This document shows positions 45,865-55,038 of a stretch of DNA of 64,000 bases, one piece after another. Source of the stretch: Hyphomicrobiales bacterium (GTDB lineage Bacteria > Pseudomonadota > Alphaproteobacteria > Rhizobiales > Beijerinckiaceae); contig JAIXTP010000022.1 of the NCBI GenBank assembly GCA_027483895.1, forward strand, positions 124,001 through 188,000, given 5' to 3'. Numbering within the stretch: the stretch's first letter is position 1; every line of letters starts with the position of its first letter. The position numbers and the translations under genes were made by a program. The notes beneath the pieces are model-generated. The model did no database searches. It saw only the letters and a list, made by a program, of their open reading frames with translations, and was not told the origin of the DNA.

Positions 45865-47064
45865 TCACGCGCCCCAGCGCCAGAAGTCCTGCCCTTCCTT
45901 CGAATAGGCGCCGGCGAGCACCATGCGGTGCACTTCGGTGGCGCCGTCCACGAGGCGGGCCTGCCGGGCATAGCGGTAGATCCATTCGAGGACCGTATCC
46001 TTCGAATAGCCGCGCGCGCCGTTGATCTGGATCGCGACGTCCGCCGCCTTGTGCAGCGTGTCGGCGACATGGACCTTGGCCATCGATACGGCCTTCCGCG
46101 CGAAGTCGCCGCGGTCGAGGAGCCAGGCGGCATGCATCACGAGAAGGCGGCCGACCTGAATGTCCTGCGCGATCTCGCCCATCTTCACCTGCACCGTCTC
46201 GCGGTCCGCGAGGCGGATGCCGAAGCCTTCGCGCTCATGGGCATAGGCGGCGGCGATCTCCATGCAGCGCTTCGACAGGCCCAGCCAGCGCATGCAATGC
46301 GTGAGGCGGGCGGGGCCGAGCCGGATCTGCGTCGCCTTGAGGCCGTCGCCGACATTCATCAGCACGTTCTCGTCGGAGATCTCGAGGCCGTCGAATTCGA
46401 GCTCGCAATGGCCGCCGTGTTCTTCGGGGCCCATGATCTCGATGCGGCGCAGGATCCGCCAGCCCGGCTGGTCCTTGTGGAAGAGGAAGGCGGTGAGGCC
46501 CTTGCGCGCATCGTCCGAAGTCCGGGCGATCAGGATGAAATGGCTCGACGCTTCAGCGCCCGTGATGAACCATTTCCGGCCGCGTACGACCCATTTGTTC
46601 CCGACGCGCTCGGCCCGCGTCCGCATCATGCCGGGGTCGGAGCCCGCGCCCGGATGCGGTTCGGTCATCACGAAGGAGGAGCGCACGCGCCCCTCGACGA
46701 TCGGGCGCAGCCAGCGTTCCTTCTGGTCCGGTGTCGCGACCTTCGAGAGCAGGTTCATGTTGCCGTCGTCGGGCGCCGCGCAGTTGATCGCCGCGGGCCC
46801 GAAGATCGAGCGGTTGGCTTCCTCGTAGATCGCCGCCCAAGCCGTGACGGGCAGGCCCATGCCGCCGTAATCCGGGTCGGCCTGCGGCGCCCAGAGGCCG
46901 ATCGCCTTAGCTTCGGCGCGCACGGTCGCGAGCACCTCGTCCTTGATGTTCTCATGCGCGTCGTAAATCGCGCGGTCGGCTTCGAGCGGCAGGACGCGCT
47001 CGGCGATGAAGCTCCGCGTCTTCAGGCGCAGGGCTTCGATCTCGGGCGGAAGCGTGAAATCCAT
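45865..47064 (-). CDS. Acyl-CoA dehydrogenase
   Basis: 399 residues from the ATG at 47064. FAD enzyme of fatty-acid or branched acyl-CoA oxidation. Blocks: SFVMTEPHPGAGSDPG, KWFITGAEASSHFILIARTS, GDGLKATQIRLGPARLTHCMRWLG and the C-terminal QINGARGYSKDTVLEWIYRYARQARLVDGATEVH. It starts 8 bases after the SDR stop, so the two are co-transcribed. Acyl chain specificity is not evident. Confidence 0.93.
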   Translation of the reverse strand: MDFTLPPEIEALRLKTRSFIAERVLPLEADRAIYDAHENIKDEVLATVRAEAKAIGLWAPQADPDYGGMGLPVTAWAAIYEEANRSIFGPAAINCAAPDDGNMNLLSKVATPDQKERWLRPIVEGRVRSSFVMTEPHPGAGSDPGMMRTRAERVGNKWVVRGRKWFITGAEASSHFILIARTSDDARKGLTAFLFHKDQPGWRILRRIEIMGPEEHGGHCELEFDGLEISDENVLMNVGDGLKATQIRLGPARLTHCMRWLGLSKRCMEIAAAYAHEREGFGIRLADRETVQVKMGEIAQDIQVGRLLVMHAAWLLDRGDFARKAVSMAKVHVADTLHKAADVAIQINGARGYSKDTVLEWIYRYARQARLVDGATEVHRMVLAGAYSKEGQDFWRWGA

Positions 47065-47072
47065 GGGGATCC

Positions 47073-47843
47073 TCAGAGCGGAAGAATGTGGCCGCCGTCG
47101 ACGACGACGGAGGAGCCGGCCATCCAGCGGCCGGCCTTGGACGCGAGCAGCAGGAGCGGGCCGTCGAGATCGCCGTCCTCCCCGAAGCGCCGCATCGGAA
47201 TGTCGGGGATCATCGCCTGCCCCGCGGGCGAGGCGAGATAATCCCGGTTGAGTTCGGTCACGGCATAGCCGGGCGCCAGCGCGTTCACGCGGATGTTGCG
47301 GCCCGCCAGCTCCATCGCCATGGCACGCGTCAGATGCAGGACGCCGGCCTTCGAGGTGCAATAGGCCGCCACCGCCTTCTGGCTCCGGAAGCCGAGAACC
47401 GACGCCACATTGACGATGCTGCCGCCCTTGCCCGCGGCGATCATGCGGCGGGCGGCCTCCTGCGCACAGAACATCACGGCATCGAGATTGAGCGCCATCA
47501 CGCGCGCCCAGCCCTCGCGCGTCTCGTCGACGAGCTTGGCCGCATGCGCGGTACCGGCATTGTTGATCAGCACCGTGACCGTGCCGAAGGCGCGCTCGGC
47601 CCCGTCGAAGGCGCGGGCGATCCCCGCGGCTTCGGTCACGTCGGCCGCGACGGCGATCGCCTCGCCGCCCGTGGCGCGGATCTCCGCGAGCACGCCTTCG
47701 AGCGGCCCGGCTCGGCGCGCCACCAGCACGACCTTGGCGCCGTTCGCGGCCAGGACGCGCGCGAAACGCGCCCCGAAACCCGAGGACGCGCCGGTCACGA
47801 GGGCGATCTCGCCCGATAGATCGAAGAGTTCTGCGGCCTTCAT
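47073..47843 (-). CDS. SDR-family oxidoreductase
   Basis: 256 residues from the ATG at 47843, which has GGGAGGAAA upstream. [19 protein letters not shown] cofactor loop, NNAG, catalytic Tyr and Lys in [10 protein letters not shown], and C-terminal [14 protein letters not shown]. It heads a two-gene unit with acyl-CoA dehydrogenase, suggesting oxidation of a 3-hydroxyacyl-CoA. It is divergent from nthA over 100 bases. Confidence 0.9.
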   Translation of the reverse strand: MKAAELFDLSGEIALVTGASSGFGARFARVLAANGAKVVLVARRAGPLEGVLAEIRATGGEAIAVAADVTEAAGIARAFDGAERAFGTVTVLINNAGTAHAAKLVDETREGWARVMALNLDAVMFCAQEAARRMIAAGKGGSIVNVASVLGFRSQKAVAAYCTSKAGVLHLTRAMAMELAGRNIRVNALAPGYAVTELNRDYLASPAGQAMIPDIPMRRFGEDGDLDGPLLLLASKAGRWMAGSSVVVDGGHILPL

Positions 47844-47943
47844 GCCTTGTCGTTTCCTCCCGGTCGGTCGGGCGATCATGGCCCGGCGGCGTCCGAGGTC
47901 AAAGCGCATTGACCGCACCGGAGCCGCGCGCCATCGTCGGGGC

Positions 47944-48600
47944 ATGCATGACGACCATGACGATCATCACCATGATCATCATCACGATGATCACGATCAT
48001 GACCACGGTTCGGAACTCTCCGAGGCGGCTCTGCGCGTCCGAGCGCTCGAAACCGTGCTCCTCGAAAAGGGCTATGTGGACCCCGCCGCGCTCGACCTGA
48101 TCGTCGAGACCTACGAGACGAAGATCGGGCCCCGCAACGGCGCGCGCGTCGTCGCCCGGGCCTGGACGGACCCTGCCTTCAAGGCGCGCCTGCTCGCGGA
48201 CGGCACGAAGGCCGTGGCCGAATTCGGCTTCGGCGGACGGCAGGGCGAGCATCTGCAGGTCGTCGAGAACACGCACGACCTTCACAACCTCGTCGTCTGC
48301 ACGCTGTGCTCCTGCTATCCGTGGTCGGTGCTCGGCCTGCCGCCGGTCTGGTACAAATCGGCGCCCTACCGCGCGAAGGCGGTGATGGACCCGCGCGGGG
48401 TGCTCGGGGATTTCGGGGTCTTCCTTCCCCCCTCGACCCGGATCCGCGTCTGGGATTCGACGGCGGAACTGCGTTACCTCGTCCTCCCGATGCGCCCCGA
48501 AGGCACCGAAGGCTGGTCCGAGGAGCGGCTGGCCGACTGCGTCACCCGCGACGCGATGATCGGCACGGGGCTCGCCCGCCGGCCGGGAGATGCCGCATGA
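47944..48600 (+). CDS. nthA: Cobalt-type nitrile hydratase, alpha subunit, with His/Asp N-terminal tail
   Basis: 218 residues. It hydrates nitriles to amides. The metal-binding loop is Cys119-Thr-Leu-Cys122-Ser-Cys124 in [11 protein letters not shown]; Thr at the second position marks the cobalt (not iron) enzyme. Other blocks: [41 protein letters not shown]. Residues 2-21 are exclusively His and Asp (11 His, 9 Asp), an unusual extension that probably binds metal. The ATG at 47944 has only a weak GGGG ribosome site. The stop overlaps nthB. Confidence 0.95.
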   Translation: MHDDHDDHHHDHHHDDHDHDHGSELSEAALRVRALETVLLEKGYVDPAALDLIVETYETKIGPRNGARVVARAWTDPAFKARLLADGTKAVAEFGFGGRQGEHLQVVENTHDLHNLVVCTLCSCYPWSVLGLPPVWYKSAPYRAKAVMDPRGVLGDFGVFLPPSTRIRVWDSTAELRYLVLPMRPEGTEGWSEERLADCVTRDAMIGTGLARRPGDAA

Positions 48601-49262
48601 ACGGCGCGCAGGATCTCGGGGGCATGATGGGCTTCGGCCCCGTCCGGCCCGAGCCGGACGAACCCGTCTTTCACGGCGAGTGGGAGAAGCGCGCGCTCGC
48701 GATCACGCTGGCTTCGGCCGCGCTCGGCGAGTGGAATCTCGACATGGCCCGCCATGCCCGCGAGACGCTGCCGCCGCCCGAATATCTGACGTCCTCCTAT
48801 TACGAGATCTGGACGAAGGCGCTCGCCCGGATGCTGGCCGAACGCGGCATGGTCACGCCGGAGGAAGTCGCGGCGGGCAGGGCGCTCATGCCGCCGGTGC
48901 CGACGCGTCGTCCGCGTGCGGACGCGGACACCGTCGCGCGCGGATTGGCGAAGGGCACGCCCTATGACCGGCCCGCTGAAGCCCCCGCGCTGTTCTCCGT
49001 CGGCGACCGCGTGCGGGCCAAGCTCATCAATCCCCGCGGTCACACGCGGCTCCCCCGCTATATTCGCGGGCGGACGGGAATCGTCGTCGCCGTCCACGGC
49101 GTCTTCGCCTTCCCCGATACGAACGCCCACGGGCTCGGCGAGCAGCCGCACTGGTGCTACGGCGTGCGGTTCACCGGGCGGGACGTCTGGGGCCCCGATG
49201 CGGAGCCCGGACTGGAGATCATGGTGGATTGCTGGGAGCCCTATCTGGAGCGCGCGGCATGA
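48597..49262 (+). CDS. nthB: Nitrile hydratase, beta subunit
   Basis: 221 residues starting in the ATGA overlap with nthA. Typical beta-subunit start [16 protein letters not shown], a helical middle ([19 protein letters not shown]), and the C-terminal beta-barrel [29 protein letters not shown] with [11 protein letters not shown]. It forms the active heterodimer with NthA; two Arg residues (in RPEPD/ALMPP-flanking regions) are expected to contact the metal site. It overlaps the accessory gene start. Confidence 0.95.
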   Translation: MNGAQDLGGMMGFGPVRPEPDEPVFHGEWEKRALAITLASAALGEWNLDMARHARETLPPPEYLTSSYYEIWTKALARMLAERGMVTPEEVAAGRALMPPVPTRRPRADADTVARGLAKGTPYDRPAEAPALFSVGDRVRAKLINPRGHTRLPRYIRGRTGIVVAVHGVFAFPDTNAHGLGEQPHWCYGVRFTGRDVWGPDAEPGLEIMVDCWEPYLERAA

Positions 49263-49654
49263 GCGTGGACGCGGCGCCGGCCGCCGTGCCCTCCATCCCC
49301 TGCGACGCGACCGGACCGGTGTTCCGCGAGCCTTGGGAGGCGCAGGCCTTCGCCATGGCGCTCGCGCTCCACGATCGCGGCCTGTTCACATGGCCCGAAT
49401 GGGCGGAAACCCTCTCGGAGACGATCCGCGCCGCGCAGCATGCGGGCGATCCCGATACGGGCGAGACCTATTACGCCCATTGGCTTTCGGCCTTGGAGCG
49501 TCTGGTCATCCGGAAGGGCGCGGCTTCCGCCGAGCGGCTGCATGATCTCCGCGACGCGTGGGATCGCGCGGCGCGGGCGACGCCTCACGGCGAGCCGGTC
49601 CTCCTCGAAAACGATCCCGAGGCGTCAGGCCCCGGCCGCCCCGACCATCAGTGA
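49259..49654 (+). CDS. Nitrile hydratase accessory protein
   Basis: 131 residues starting in an ATGA overlap with nthB. FREPWEAQAFAMALALHDRGLFTWPEWAETL and YYAHWLSALERLV are the pattern of the small accessory proteins that resemble the N-terminal half of the beta subunit. In cobalt enzymes such proteins (NhlE-type) load metal by swapping alpha subunits. Its last 30 bases overlap the convergent NicO gene. Confidence 0.92.
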   Translation: MSVDAAPAAVPSIPCDATGPVFREPWEAQAFAMALALHDRGLFTWPEWAETLSETIRAAQHAGDPDTGETYYAHWLSALERLVIRKGAASAERLHDLRDAWDRAARATPHGEPVLLENDPEASGPGRPDHQ

Positions 49655-50707
49655 CAGGCCAAGCGCCAGCACCGCCGCCGCCGCCGTCGTCTCGAGCATC
49701 CTGACGGCGAGCACCGCACGGGCACTCTCTTCCCCGCCCGCCAGACGTCGCGCGGTCGCCTTGGCGAGAACCGCCAAGGCGGCGAGCGAGCCGGTGGTGA
49801 TCGCGACGCCGAGCCCCATGGCGAAGGCGGAAAGAACGCCCCAGCCGTAAAGCCCCTGCGACAGGGCGAAGACCAGCACCACGATCGCGCCCGAACACGG
49901 CCGGATGCCCGCGGCGATCACCGCCGCGGCGGCGCCCTTCCAGCCGGATCCCGCGGGAGCCGTCGGAGCATGGTCGTGCCCGCAGCCGCAGGCCGCGTCA
50001 TGCGCGTGGTGGTGATGGTCGTGATGGTCGTGATGATGCCCGTGATGGTGATGGTCGTGGCCGTGATGATGGCCGGCCGTTCCGCCCGATGCGGCGAGAA
50101 GATCGCCGAGACCCGCCGATTTGCGCCACAGCAGCACCGCACCCACGGCGGCCACCGCCGCGAAGCTGAAGGTCTCGATCATGCCCGCGACGGACGTCAT
50201 CGTCCGCGCCGTCGCGGAGAAGAGAAGCGCGAGAACCGAAACGATCGCTACGGCCACGGCCGCCTGCAGCATCGCCGCGGCGAAGGACATCGCGAGGCCG
50301 CGTTTCAGCGCGCGTTCTTCGGCAAGGACGTAAGCTCCGATCACGGCCTTGCCGTGCCCCGGGCCCGCCGCATGGAAGACGCCGTAGGCGAAGCTGAGGC
50401 CGACGAGGGACCAGGCGGCCGCCGGGTCCGTCTTGAGAGCCCGCAGCGCCCCGGTCGTGGCGCGCGAAAACGCGCTCTGCACGTCGAGGATCCATGCCGC
50501 GAGCGCGTTCGTGGCCGCGCCGCCCTCGCGCAATCCCACGCCGAACGGGTTCTTCGGGGCGGGCGCGGGCTGCACGCCGTGCCCCAGCAGCGCGCCGAGC
50601 GCCGCGCCGATCAGCACGACCACGGCGACGGCGGCCAGCGCGATGCCGGCCGTTCGCAGAAGGCGTCCGCGGCCTTGGGAGACAGGAGCATGGACGAGGT
50701 CGGACAT
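49625..50707 (-). CDS. NicO-family nickel/cobalt transporter
   Basis: 360 residues. One N-terminal helix (about 20-42), then six more. Family motifs FHAAGPGHGKAVIGAY (112-126) and GIRPCSGAI (267-275). The cytoplasmic loop 213-246 is extremely His/Asp-rich and includes CGCGHDH. It moves Ni or Co across the inner membrane; direction (RcnA-like export or uptake) cannot be told from sequence. It faces the cobalt nitrile hydratase genes and is preceded by DUF1007 in the same operon. Confidence 0.9.
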   Translation of the reverse strand: MSDLVHAPVSQGRGRLLRTAGIALAAVAVVVLIGAALGALLGHGVQPAPAPKNPFGVGLREGGAATNALAAWILDVQSAFSRATTGALRALKTDPAAAWSLVGLSFAYGVFHAAGPGHGKAVIGAYVLAEERALKRGLAMSFAAAMLQAAVAVAIVSVLALLFSATARTMTSVAGMIETFSFAAVAAVGAVLLWRKSAGLGDLLAASGGTAGHHHGHDHHHHGHHHDHHDHHHHAHDAACGCGHDHAPTAPAGSGWKGAAAAVIAAGIRPCSGAIVVLVFALSQGLYGWGVLSAFAMGLGVAITTGSLAALAVLAKATARRLAGGEESARAVLAVRMLETTAAAAVLALGLSLMVGAAGA

Positions 50708-50714
50708 GGGTCGC

Positions 50715-51347
50715 TCAGGGACAGGCGATGACGGCGCGATTGGCGAATTGCAGGCCGAAATCGGAGTTAGGGGCGAGGTTTTCGAAGAAGCTCTCGCCGA
50801 GCTTCTGCGATTGCGCGGGCTCCGGCTGCTTCGGCCGCGTCACGGTGACGCTGCAGGCGGGCGGGGCCTTCACGGGATCCGCCTCGACGAAGGCGAAGGA
50901 GACGAACCAGGTCGGGTCATAGACCTCGAGGCCCATCGCCCGCGTCGGCTTGGCGGGGGACTTGAGCGGCAGCGTGAAGGTGAGCGTCAGCACGCCGCCC
51001 GCATAATCCATGACCGCTTCCTGCGGCTCGGCGAAGGCCTGCTTCTTTCCGTCGAGCTTGGCGACGGTGAAATAGTCGAATTCCACGAGGGATTCCGTGT
51101 TGATCTTGGCGAGTTCGGCCAGATCGTCCCGGGTCGGCGGTGCGCCGTTCTTGCCGAGGCCCTGCGTGGCGAAGCTCGAATAGGCCTCGTCGAAGGTCCA
51201 GCGATGCCGGATGCCGGTGACGCGGCCGTCCTCCGCCAAGACGAGTTCGGCGGCGGCCTTCACCCAGACATGCGGATGCGCCGCGGCGGGCGTCGCCGAG
51301 GCGAGCCAGACCCAGCCGAGAACCAGACCCGCGAAGAACCGCAGCAT
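50715..51347 (-). CDS. DUF1007-family periplasmic protein
   Basis: 210 residues from the ATG at 51347, giving signal peptide MLRFFAGLVLGWVWLASATPAAA and a mature end HPHVWVKAAAELVL, the DUF1007 hallmark His-Pro-His-Val. An earlier ATG at 51386 is possible; neither has a strong ribosome site. The gene is 7 bases upstream of the NicO transporter, a pairing seen widely in bacteria. It probably presents metal to the transporter or helps its export (inference). Confidence 0.85.
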   Translation of the reverse strand: MLRFFAGLVLGWVWLASATPAAAHPHVWVKAAAELVLAEDGRVTGIRHRWTFDEAYSSFATQGLGKNGAPPTRDDLAELAKINTESLVEFDYFTVAKLDGKKQAFAEPQEAVMDYAGGVLTLTFTLPLKSPAKPTRAMGLEVYDPTWFVSFAFVEADPVKAPPACSVTVTRPKQPEPAQSQKLGESFFENLAPNSDFGLQFANRAVIACP

Positions 51348-51463
51348 GCGTCGGACCCCGAACAAACGAATGCCGAATCGTACCATTTCGTCGGCCGAGC
51401 CGCATCATCGGGACGAAAAGGGCTGAAACGCGGCCGCCGATGCGCGTTGACGGCCGCAGGTCC

Positions 51464-51486
51464 TTATGTCAGCCTTGCTGACGTAA
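51464..51486. promoter_or_regulatory. Inverted repeat, candidate operator of the indolepyruvate oxidoreductase gene
   Basis: TTATGTCAGC (51464-51473) and GCTGACGTAA (51477-51486) are complementary at 9 of 10 positions around the spacer CTT, centred 75 bases before the start codon. A TTGACG (-35-like) lies at 51447-51452. The size suits a dimeric MarR, TetR or GntR regulator. Which protein binds is unknown. Confidence 0.55.
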
Positions 51487-51549
51487 AAAGTCGCAGAAGA
51501 AGCCCGGTCACGGGCCGGGGCCGAAAGGCTGCGACACGGGAGAAGCGCC

Positions 51550-54500
51550 ATGGCGGCCGATCGGGCACGGCTTCGCGACGTCCATCTCGACGACAAATAC
51601 GACCTGTCCAAGGACAAGGTCTTCATCACCGGCACGCAGGCGATCATCCGCCTCCTGCTGACGCAGCACGAGCGCGACCGTCGCGCGGGGTTGAACACGG
51701 CGGGCTTCGTCTCGGGCTATCGCGGCTCGCCGCTCGGTGCGCTCGATCAGAGCCTCGCCCGGGCCAAAGCCTTCACCGAACCGCGCAACATCGTCTTCAA
51801 GCCCGGCATCAACGAAGAACTCGCCGCCACCGCCTGCTGGGGAACGCAGCAGGCCGAGATGCGCGGGGAGGGGAAATACGACGGCGTCTTCGCGCTCTGG
51901 TACGCGAAGGGCCCCGGCGTCGACCGCTCCGGGGACGTGTTCCGCCATGCGAACAGCGCGGGCACTTCGCCCAACGGCGGCGTTCTCGCGATCATGGGCG
52001 ACGACCATACGGCCGAGTCCTCGACCACCGCGCACCAGTCCGAATTCACCTTCGTCGACGTGATGATGCCGATCCTGAGCCCGGCGGGCGTTCAGGAGAT
52101 CCTCGATTACGGGCTTTACGGCTATGCGATGAGCCGCTGGGCCGGCGTGTGGACCGGCATCAAGGCGGTGAAGGACACCGTGGAGTCGACGGCCATCGTC
52201 GACGGCTCCGTCGATCGCGTGAAGATCGTCACGCCGACCGATTTCGAGATGCCGCCCGGCGGCCTCAACATCCGTCGCGGCGACGGCATCCTCGCGATGG
52301 AGGAGCGGCTTCAGGACTACAAGCGCGACGCGATGCTCGCCTTCATCCGCGCGAACGGTCTCAACCGCGTCGTGATGTCGGGCGGGCCGAACGCGAAGAT
52401 CGGCGTGGTCACCCTCGGCAAGAGCTATCTCGACGTGCGTCAGGCGCTCGACGATCTGGGCATCGACGAGGTCGCCGCCAATCGGCTGGGCCTGCGGCTC
52501 TACAAGATCGGCTGCCCCTGGCCGCTGGAACCCGAGGGGCTGAAGGCCTTCGCCAAGGGTCTCGACCTCGTGATCGTGGTCGAGGAGAAGCGTTCGCTCG
52601 TCGAGGTTCAGCTTCGCGAGGAGCTTTACGGCACCGCCGACCAGCCGATCTGCGTCGGCAAGAAAGACGAAGAGGGCCGGTGGCTCTTCCCGGCCAAGGG
52701 CGCGCTCGATCCCAACGACGTCGCGATCGCGATCGGCGAGCGGTTGCTGCGTTACGCGCCGAACGAGGAACTCGCCGCCCGCGTCGCGGCGATCCGGCAG
52801 GCGCAGCAGGTGCTCGCCTCCACGCAGGACGTCTCCAACCGCATCCCGCATTTCTGCTCGGGCTGCCCGCACAATTCCTCGACCGTCGTGCCCGACGGCA
52901 TGCGCGCCTATGCCGGCATCGGCTGCCATTACATGGCGCAGTGGATGGACCGCTCGACCGACGGCTTCACGCAGATGGGCGGCGAAGGCGCCAACTGGGT
53001 GGGCGAGGCGCCGTTCTCGACGCGCGGCCACGTCTTCCAGAACCTCGGCGACGGCACCTACAACCATTCCGGCGTGCTGGCGGTCCGCTTCGCCGTCGCC
53101 TCCGGCGCGAACATGACCTACAAGGTCCTCTACAACGACGCGGTGGCCATGACGGGCGGCCAGCGCCACGAGGGCGGTCTCTCCGTCGATGCCGTCGCGC
53201 GGCAATTGGCGGCCGAGGGGATCGGGCGCATCGCGCTCGTCTCCGACGAACCCCACAAATATCCGTCCGGCACCGAGTGGCCCGCGGGCATCACCTTCCA
53301 TCACCGCAGCGAACTGGACTCGGTCCAGCGCGATCTCGCCGGAACGCCCGGCGTGACCGCGATGATCTATGACCAGACCTGCGCGGCCGAGAAGCGCCGC
53401 CGCCGCAAGCGGGGCGAGTTTCCCGATCCCGACAAGCGCGTCATCATCAACGAATTGGTCTGCGAGGGCTGCGGCGACTGCGGCGTGAAGTCGAACTGCG
53501 TCTCCGTCCAGCCGATCGAGACGGAGTTCGGCCGCAAGCGGCGGATCGACCAGTCGAACTGCAACAAGGACTTTTCCTGCAAGGAGGGCTTCTGCCCCTC
53601 CTTCGTCACGGTGCACGGCGCGAAGGTGAAGAAGGCGGCGCCGCTCGCAAAGGACGGCGGTGCGCCCGATCTGCCCGAGCCGGTCCTGCCCGAACTCGGG
53701 CCTCGCCCCTACGGCATCATCGTGACGGGCGTGGGCGGCACCGGCGTCGTCACCATCGGGGCCATTCTCGGCATGGCCGCGCATCTCGAAGGCCGCGGCT
53801 GCGGCATGATCGACATGGCGGGCCTCGCGCAGAAGGGCGGGGCGGTCTACAGCCACGTGAAGCTCGCCGCCGCGCCCGAGAACATCCACGCGATCCGCGT
53901 CGCGGCGGGAGAGGCCGATCTCGTGCTCGGCTGCGATCTCGTCGTCACCGGCACCCGCAAGGTGCTCGCGGGCGCCCGGAACGGCACCTTCATCGTGGCG
54001 AACACCGCCGAGGTGATGCCCGGCGACTTCACCCGCAACGCCGATTTCTCGCTGCCCGCCGAACGCATCAAGCGCGCGCTTCTGTCGACCGCCGGCCGCG
54101 ACAACGTCGCCTTCGTCGATGCGACCGCGCTCGCCACCGCGCTCCTCGGCAACGCCATCGCAGCCAACATGTTCGTACTCGGCTACGCCTATCAGCGCGG
54201 CCGCGTTCCGCTTTCGGCCGCGGCCATCGAGCGCGCGATCGAACTCAACGGCGAGGCGCCGGCCATGAACAAGGCGGCCTTCGTCTGGGGCCGCCGTGCC
54301 GCGCATGATCCGAAGGCCGTGGAGGCGATGGTCGCACCCGCGATCACGGCGACCGAAGTCCGCCGCCTGTCGCAGACGCCGGAAGAACGTCTCGCGCGCC
54401 GCGTCGAATTCCTCGCCGCCTACCAGAACCGCGCCTATGCGGCGCGCTATTCGGCTCTCGTGGAGAAGGTCCGCTCGACCGAGGACGCCGTCATGCCCGG

Positions 54501-55035
54501 GAGCACCGCGCTGACCGAGGCCGTCATCCGCTACGCCTTCAAGCTCATGGCTGTGAAGGACGAATACGAGGTCGCCCGCCTCTATACGGACGGCGCGTTC
54601 CTGCGGCAGGTGCGCAGCCAGTTCGAGGGCGACCTCAAATTCGAATTCCACCTCGCTCCGCCGATCCTCGGCCGCACCGACGAGCAGGGGCGCCCGATGA
54701 AGACGTCCTTCGGGCCGTGGATGATGTCGCTGATGAAGGTCCTCGCTTCGCTGAAGGGGCTCCGCGGCACGGTCTTCGACGTGTTCGGCCATACCCATGA
54801 GCGGCGGACCGAGCGCAAGCTGATCGGCGACTATGAGAGCCTCGTCGACGAGATCCTTCGCGGCCTCACGCCCGACAACCATGCCGTCGCCGTGGCGCTC
54901 GCCTCGATCCCGGAAAAGATCCGCGGCTTCGGGCATGTGAAGGAGCGCCACCTCGCCGCCGCGAAGGCGGAGGAGGCCGAACTGCTCGCGCGCTTCCGCA
55001 GCCCGCCCGCGCCGCGGGCCGTCGCCGCGGAATGA
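51550..55035 (+). CDS. Indolepyruvate:ferredoxin oxidoreductase, fused alpha-beta type
   Basis: 1161 residues, the long single-chain form. It oxidatively decarboxylates aryl pyruvates (indolepyruvate, phenylpyruvate) to aryl-acetyl-CoA using thiamine diphosphate and iron-sulfur centres. GGGAGAAG precedes the ATG. N-terminal TGTQAIIRLLLTQHERD and FVSGYRGSPLGALDQ; thiamine-binding region near HFCSGCPHNSST and GEGANWVGEAPF; Cys-rich segment VCEGCGDCGVKSNC with NCNKDFSCKEGFCPS around 640-690; C-terminal gamma-type domain with GVGGTGVVTIGAILGMAAHLEG. The aryl-CoA products would feed the CoA-ligase and acyl-CoA genes that follow. A dyad lies upstream. Confidence 0.95.
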   Translation: MAADRARLRDVHLDDKYDLSKDKVFITGTQAIIRLLLTQHERDRRAGLNTAGFVSGYRGSPLGALDQSLARAKAFTEPRNIVFKPGINEELAATACWGTQQAEMRGEGKYDGVFALWYAKGPGVDRSGDVFRHANSAGTSPNGGVLAIMGDDHTAESSTTAHQSEFTFVDVMMPILSPAGVQEILDYGLYGYAMSRWAGVWTGIKAVKDTVESTAIVDGSVDRVKIVTPTDFEMPPGGLNIRRGDGILAMEERLQDYKRDAMLAFIRANGLNRVVMSGGPNAKIGVVTLGKSYLDVRQALDDLGIDEVAANRLGLRLYKIGCPWPLEPEGLKAFAKGLDLVIVVEEKRSLVEVQLREELYGTADQPICVGKKDEEGRWLFPAKGALDPNDVAIAIGERLLRYAPNEELAARVAAIRQAQQVLASTQDVSNRIPHFCSGCPHNSSTVVPDGMRAYAGIGCHYMAQWMDRSTDGFTQMGGEGANWVGEAPFSTRGHVFQNLGDGTYNHSGVLAVRFAVASGANMTYKVLYNDAVAMTGGQRHEGGLSVDAVARQLAAEGIGRIALVSDEPHKYPSGTEWPAGITFHHRSELDSVQRDLAGTPGVTAMIYDQTCAAEKRRRRKRGEFPDPDKRVIINELVCEGCGDCGVKSNCVSVQPIETEFGRKRRIDQSNCNKDFSCKEGFCPSFVTVHGAKVKKAAPLAKDGGAPDLPEPVLPELGPRPYGIIVTGVGGTGVVTIGAILGMAAHLEGRGCGMIDMAGLAQKGGAVYSHVKLAAAPENIHAIRVAAGEADLVLGCDLVVTGTRKVLAGARNGTFIVANTAEVMPGDFTRNADFSLPAERIKRALLSTAGRDNVAFVDATALATALLGNAIAANMFVLGYAYQRGRVPLSAAAIERAIELNGEAPAMNKAAFVWGRRAAHDPKAVEAMVAPAITATEVRRLSQTPEERLARRVEFLAAYQNRAYAARYSALVEKVRSTEDAVMPGSTALTEAVIRYAFKLMAVKDEYEVARLYTDGAFLRQVRSQFEGDLKFEFHLAPPILGRTDEQGRPMKTSFGPWMMSLMKVLASLKGLRGTVFDVFGHTHERRTERKLIGDYESLVDEILRGLTPDNHAVAVALASIPEKIRGFGHVKERHLAAAKAEEAELLARFRSPPAPRAVAAE

Positions 55036-55038
55036 GGC

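Noticed and set aside
47944-48010. Low-complexity His/Asp codon run as a possible sequencing or repeat artefact
   Set aside because: It is in frame with an excellent nitrile hydratase alpha subunit, and mixed CAT/CAC and GAC/GAT codons argue against a simple slippage artefact; kept as coding.
51348-51463. Cobalamin riboswitch upstream of the NicO/DUF1007 operon
   Set aside because: I looked for the B12-box core and its flanking stems in the short gap and saw none; the gap is also too short for a full riboswitch.
51508-54951. 1147-codon minus-strand frame opposite the indolepyruvate oxidoreductase
   Set aside because: Antisense shadow of a recognised gene; composition is His/Arg/Asp-biased and no domain is visible.
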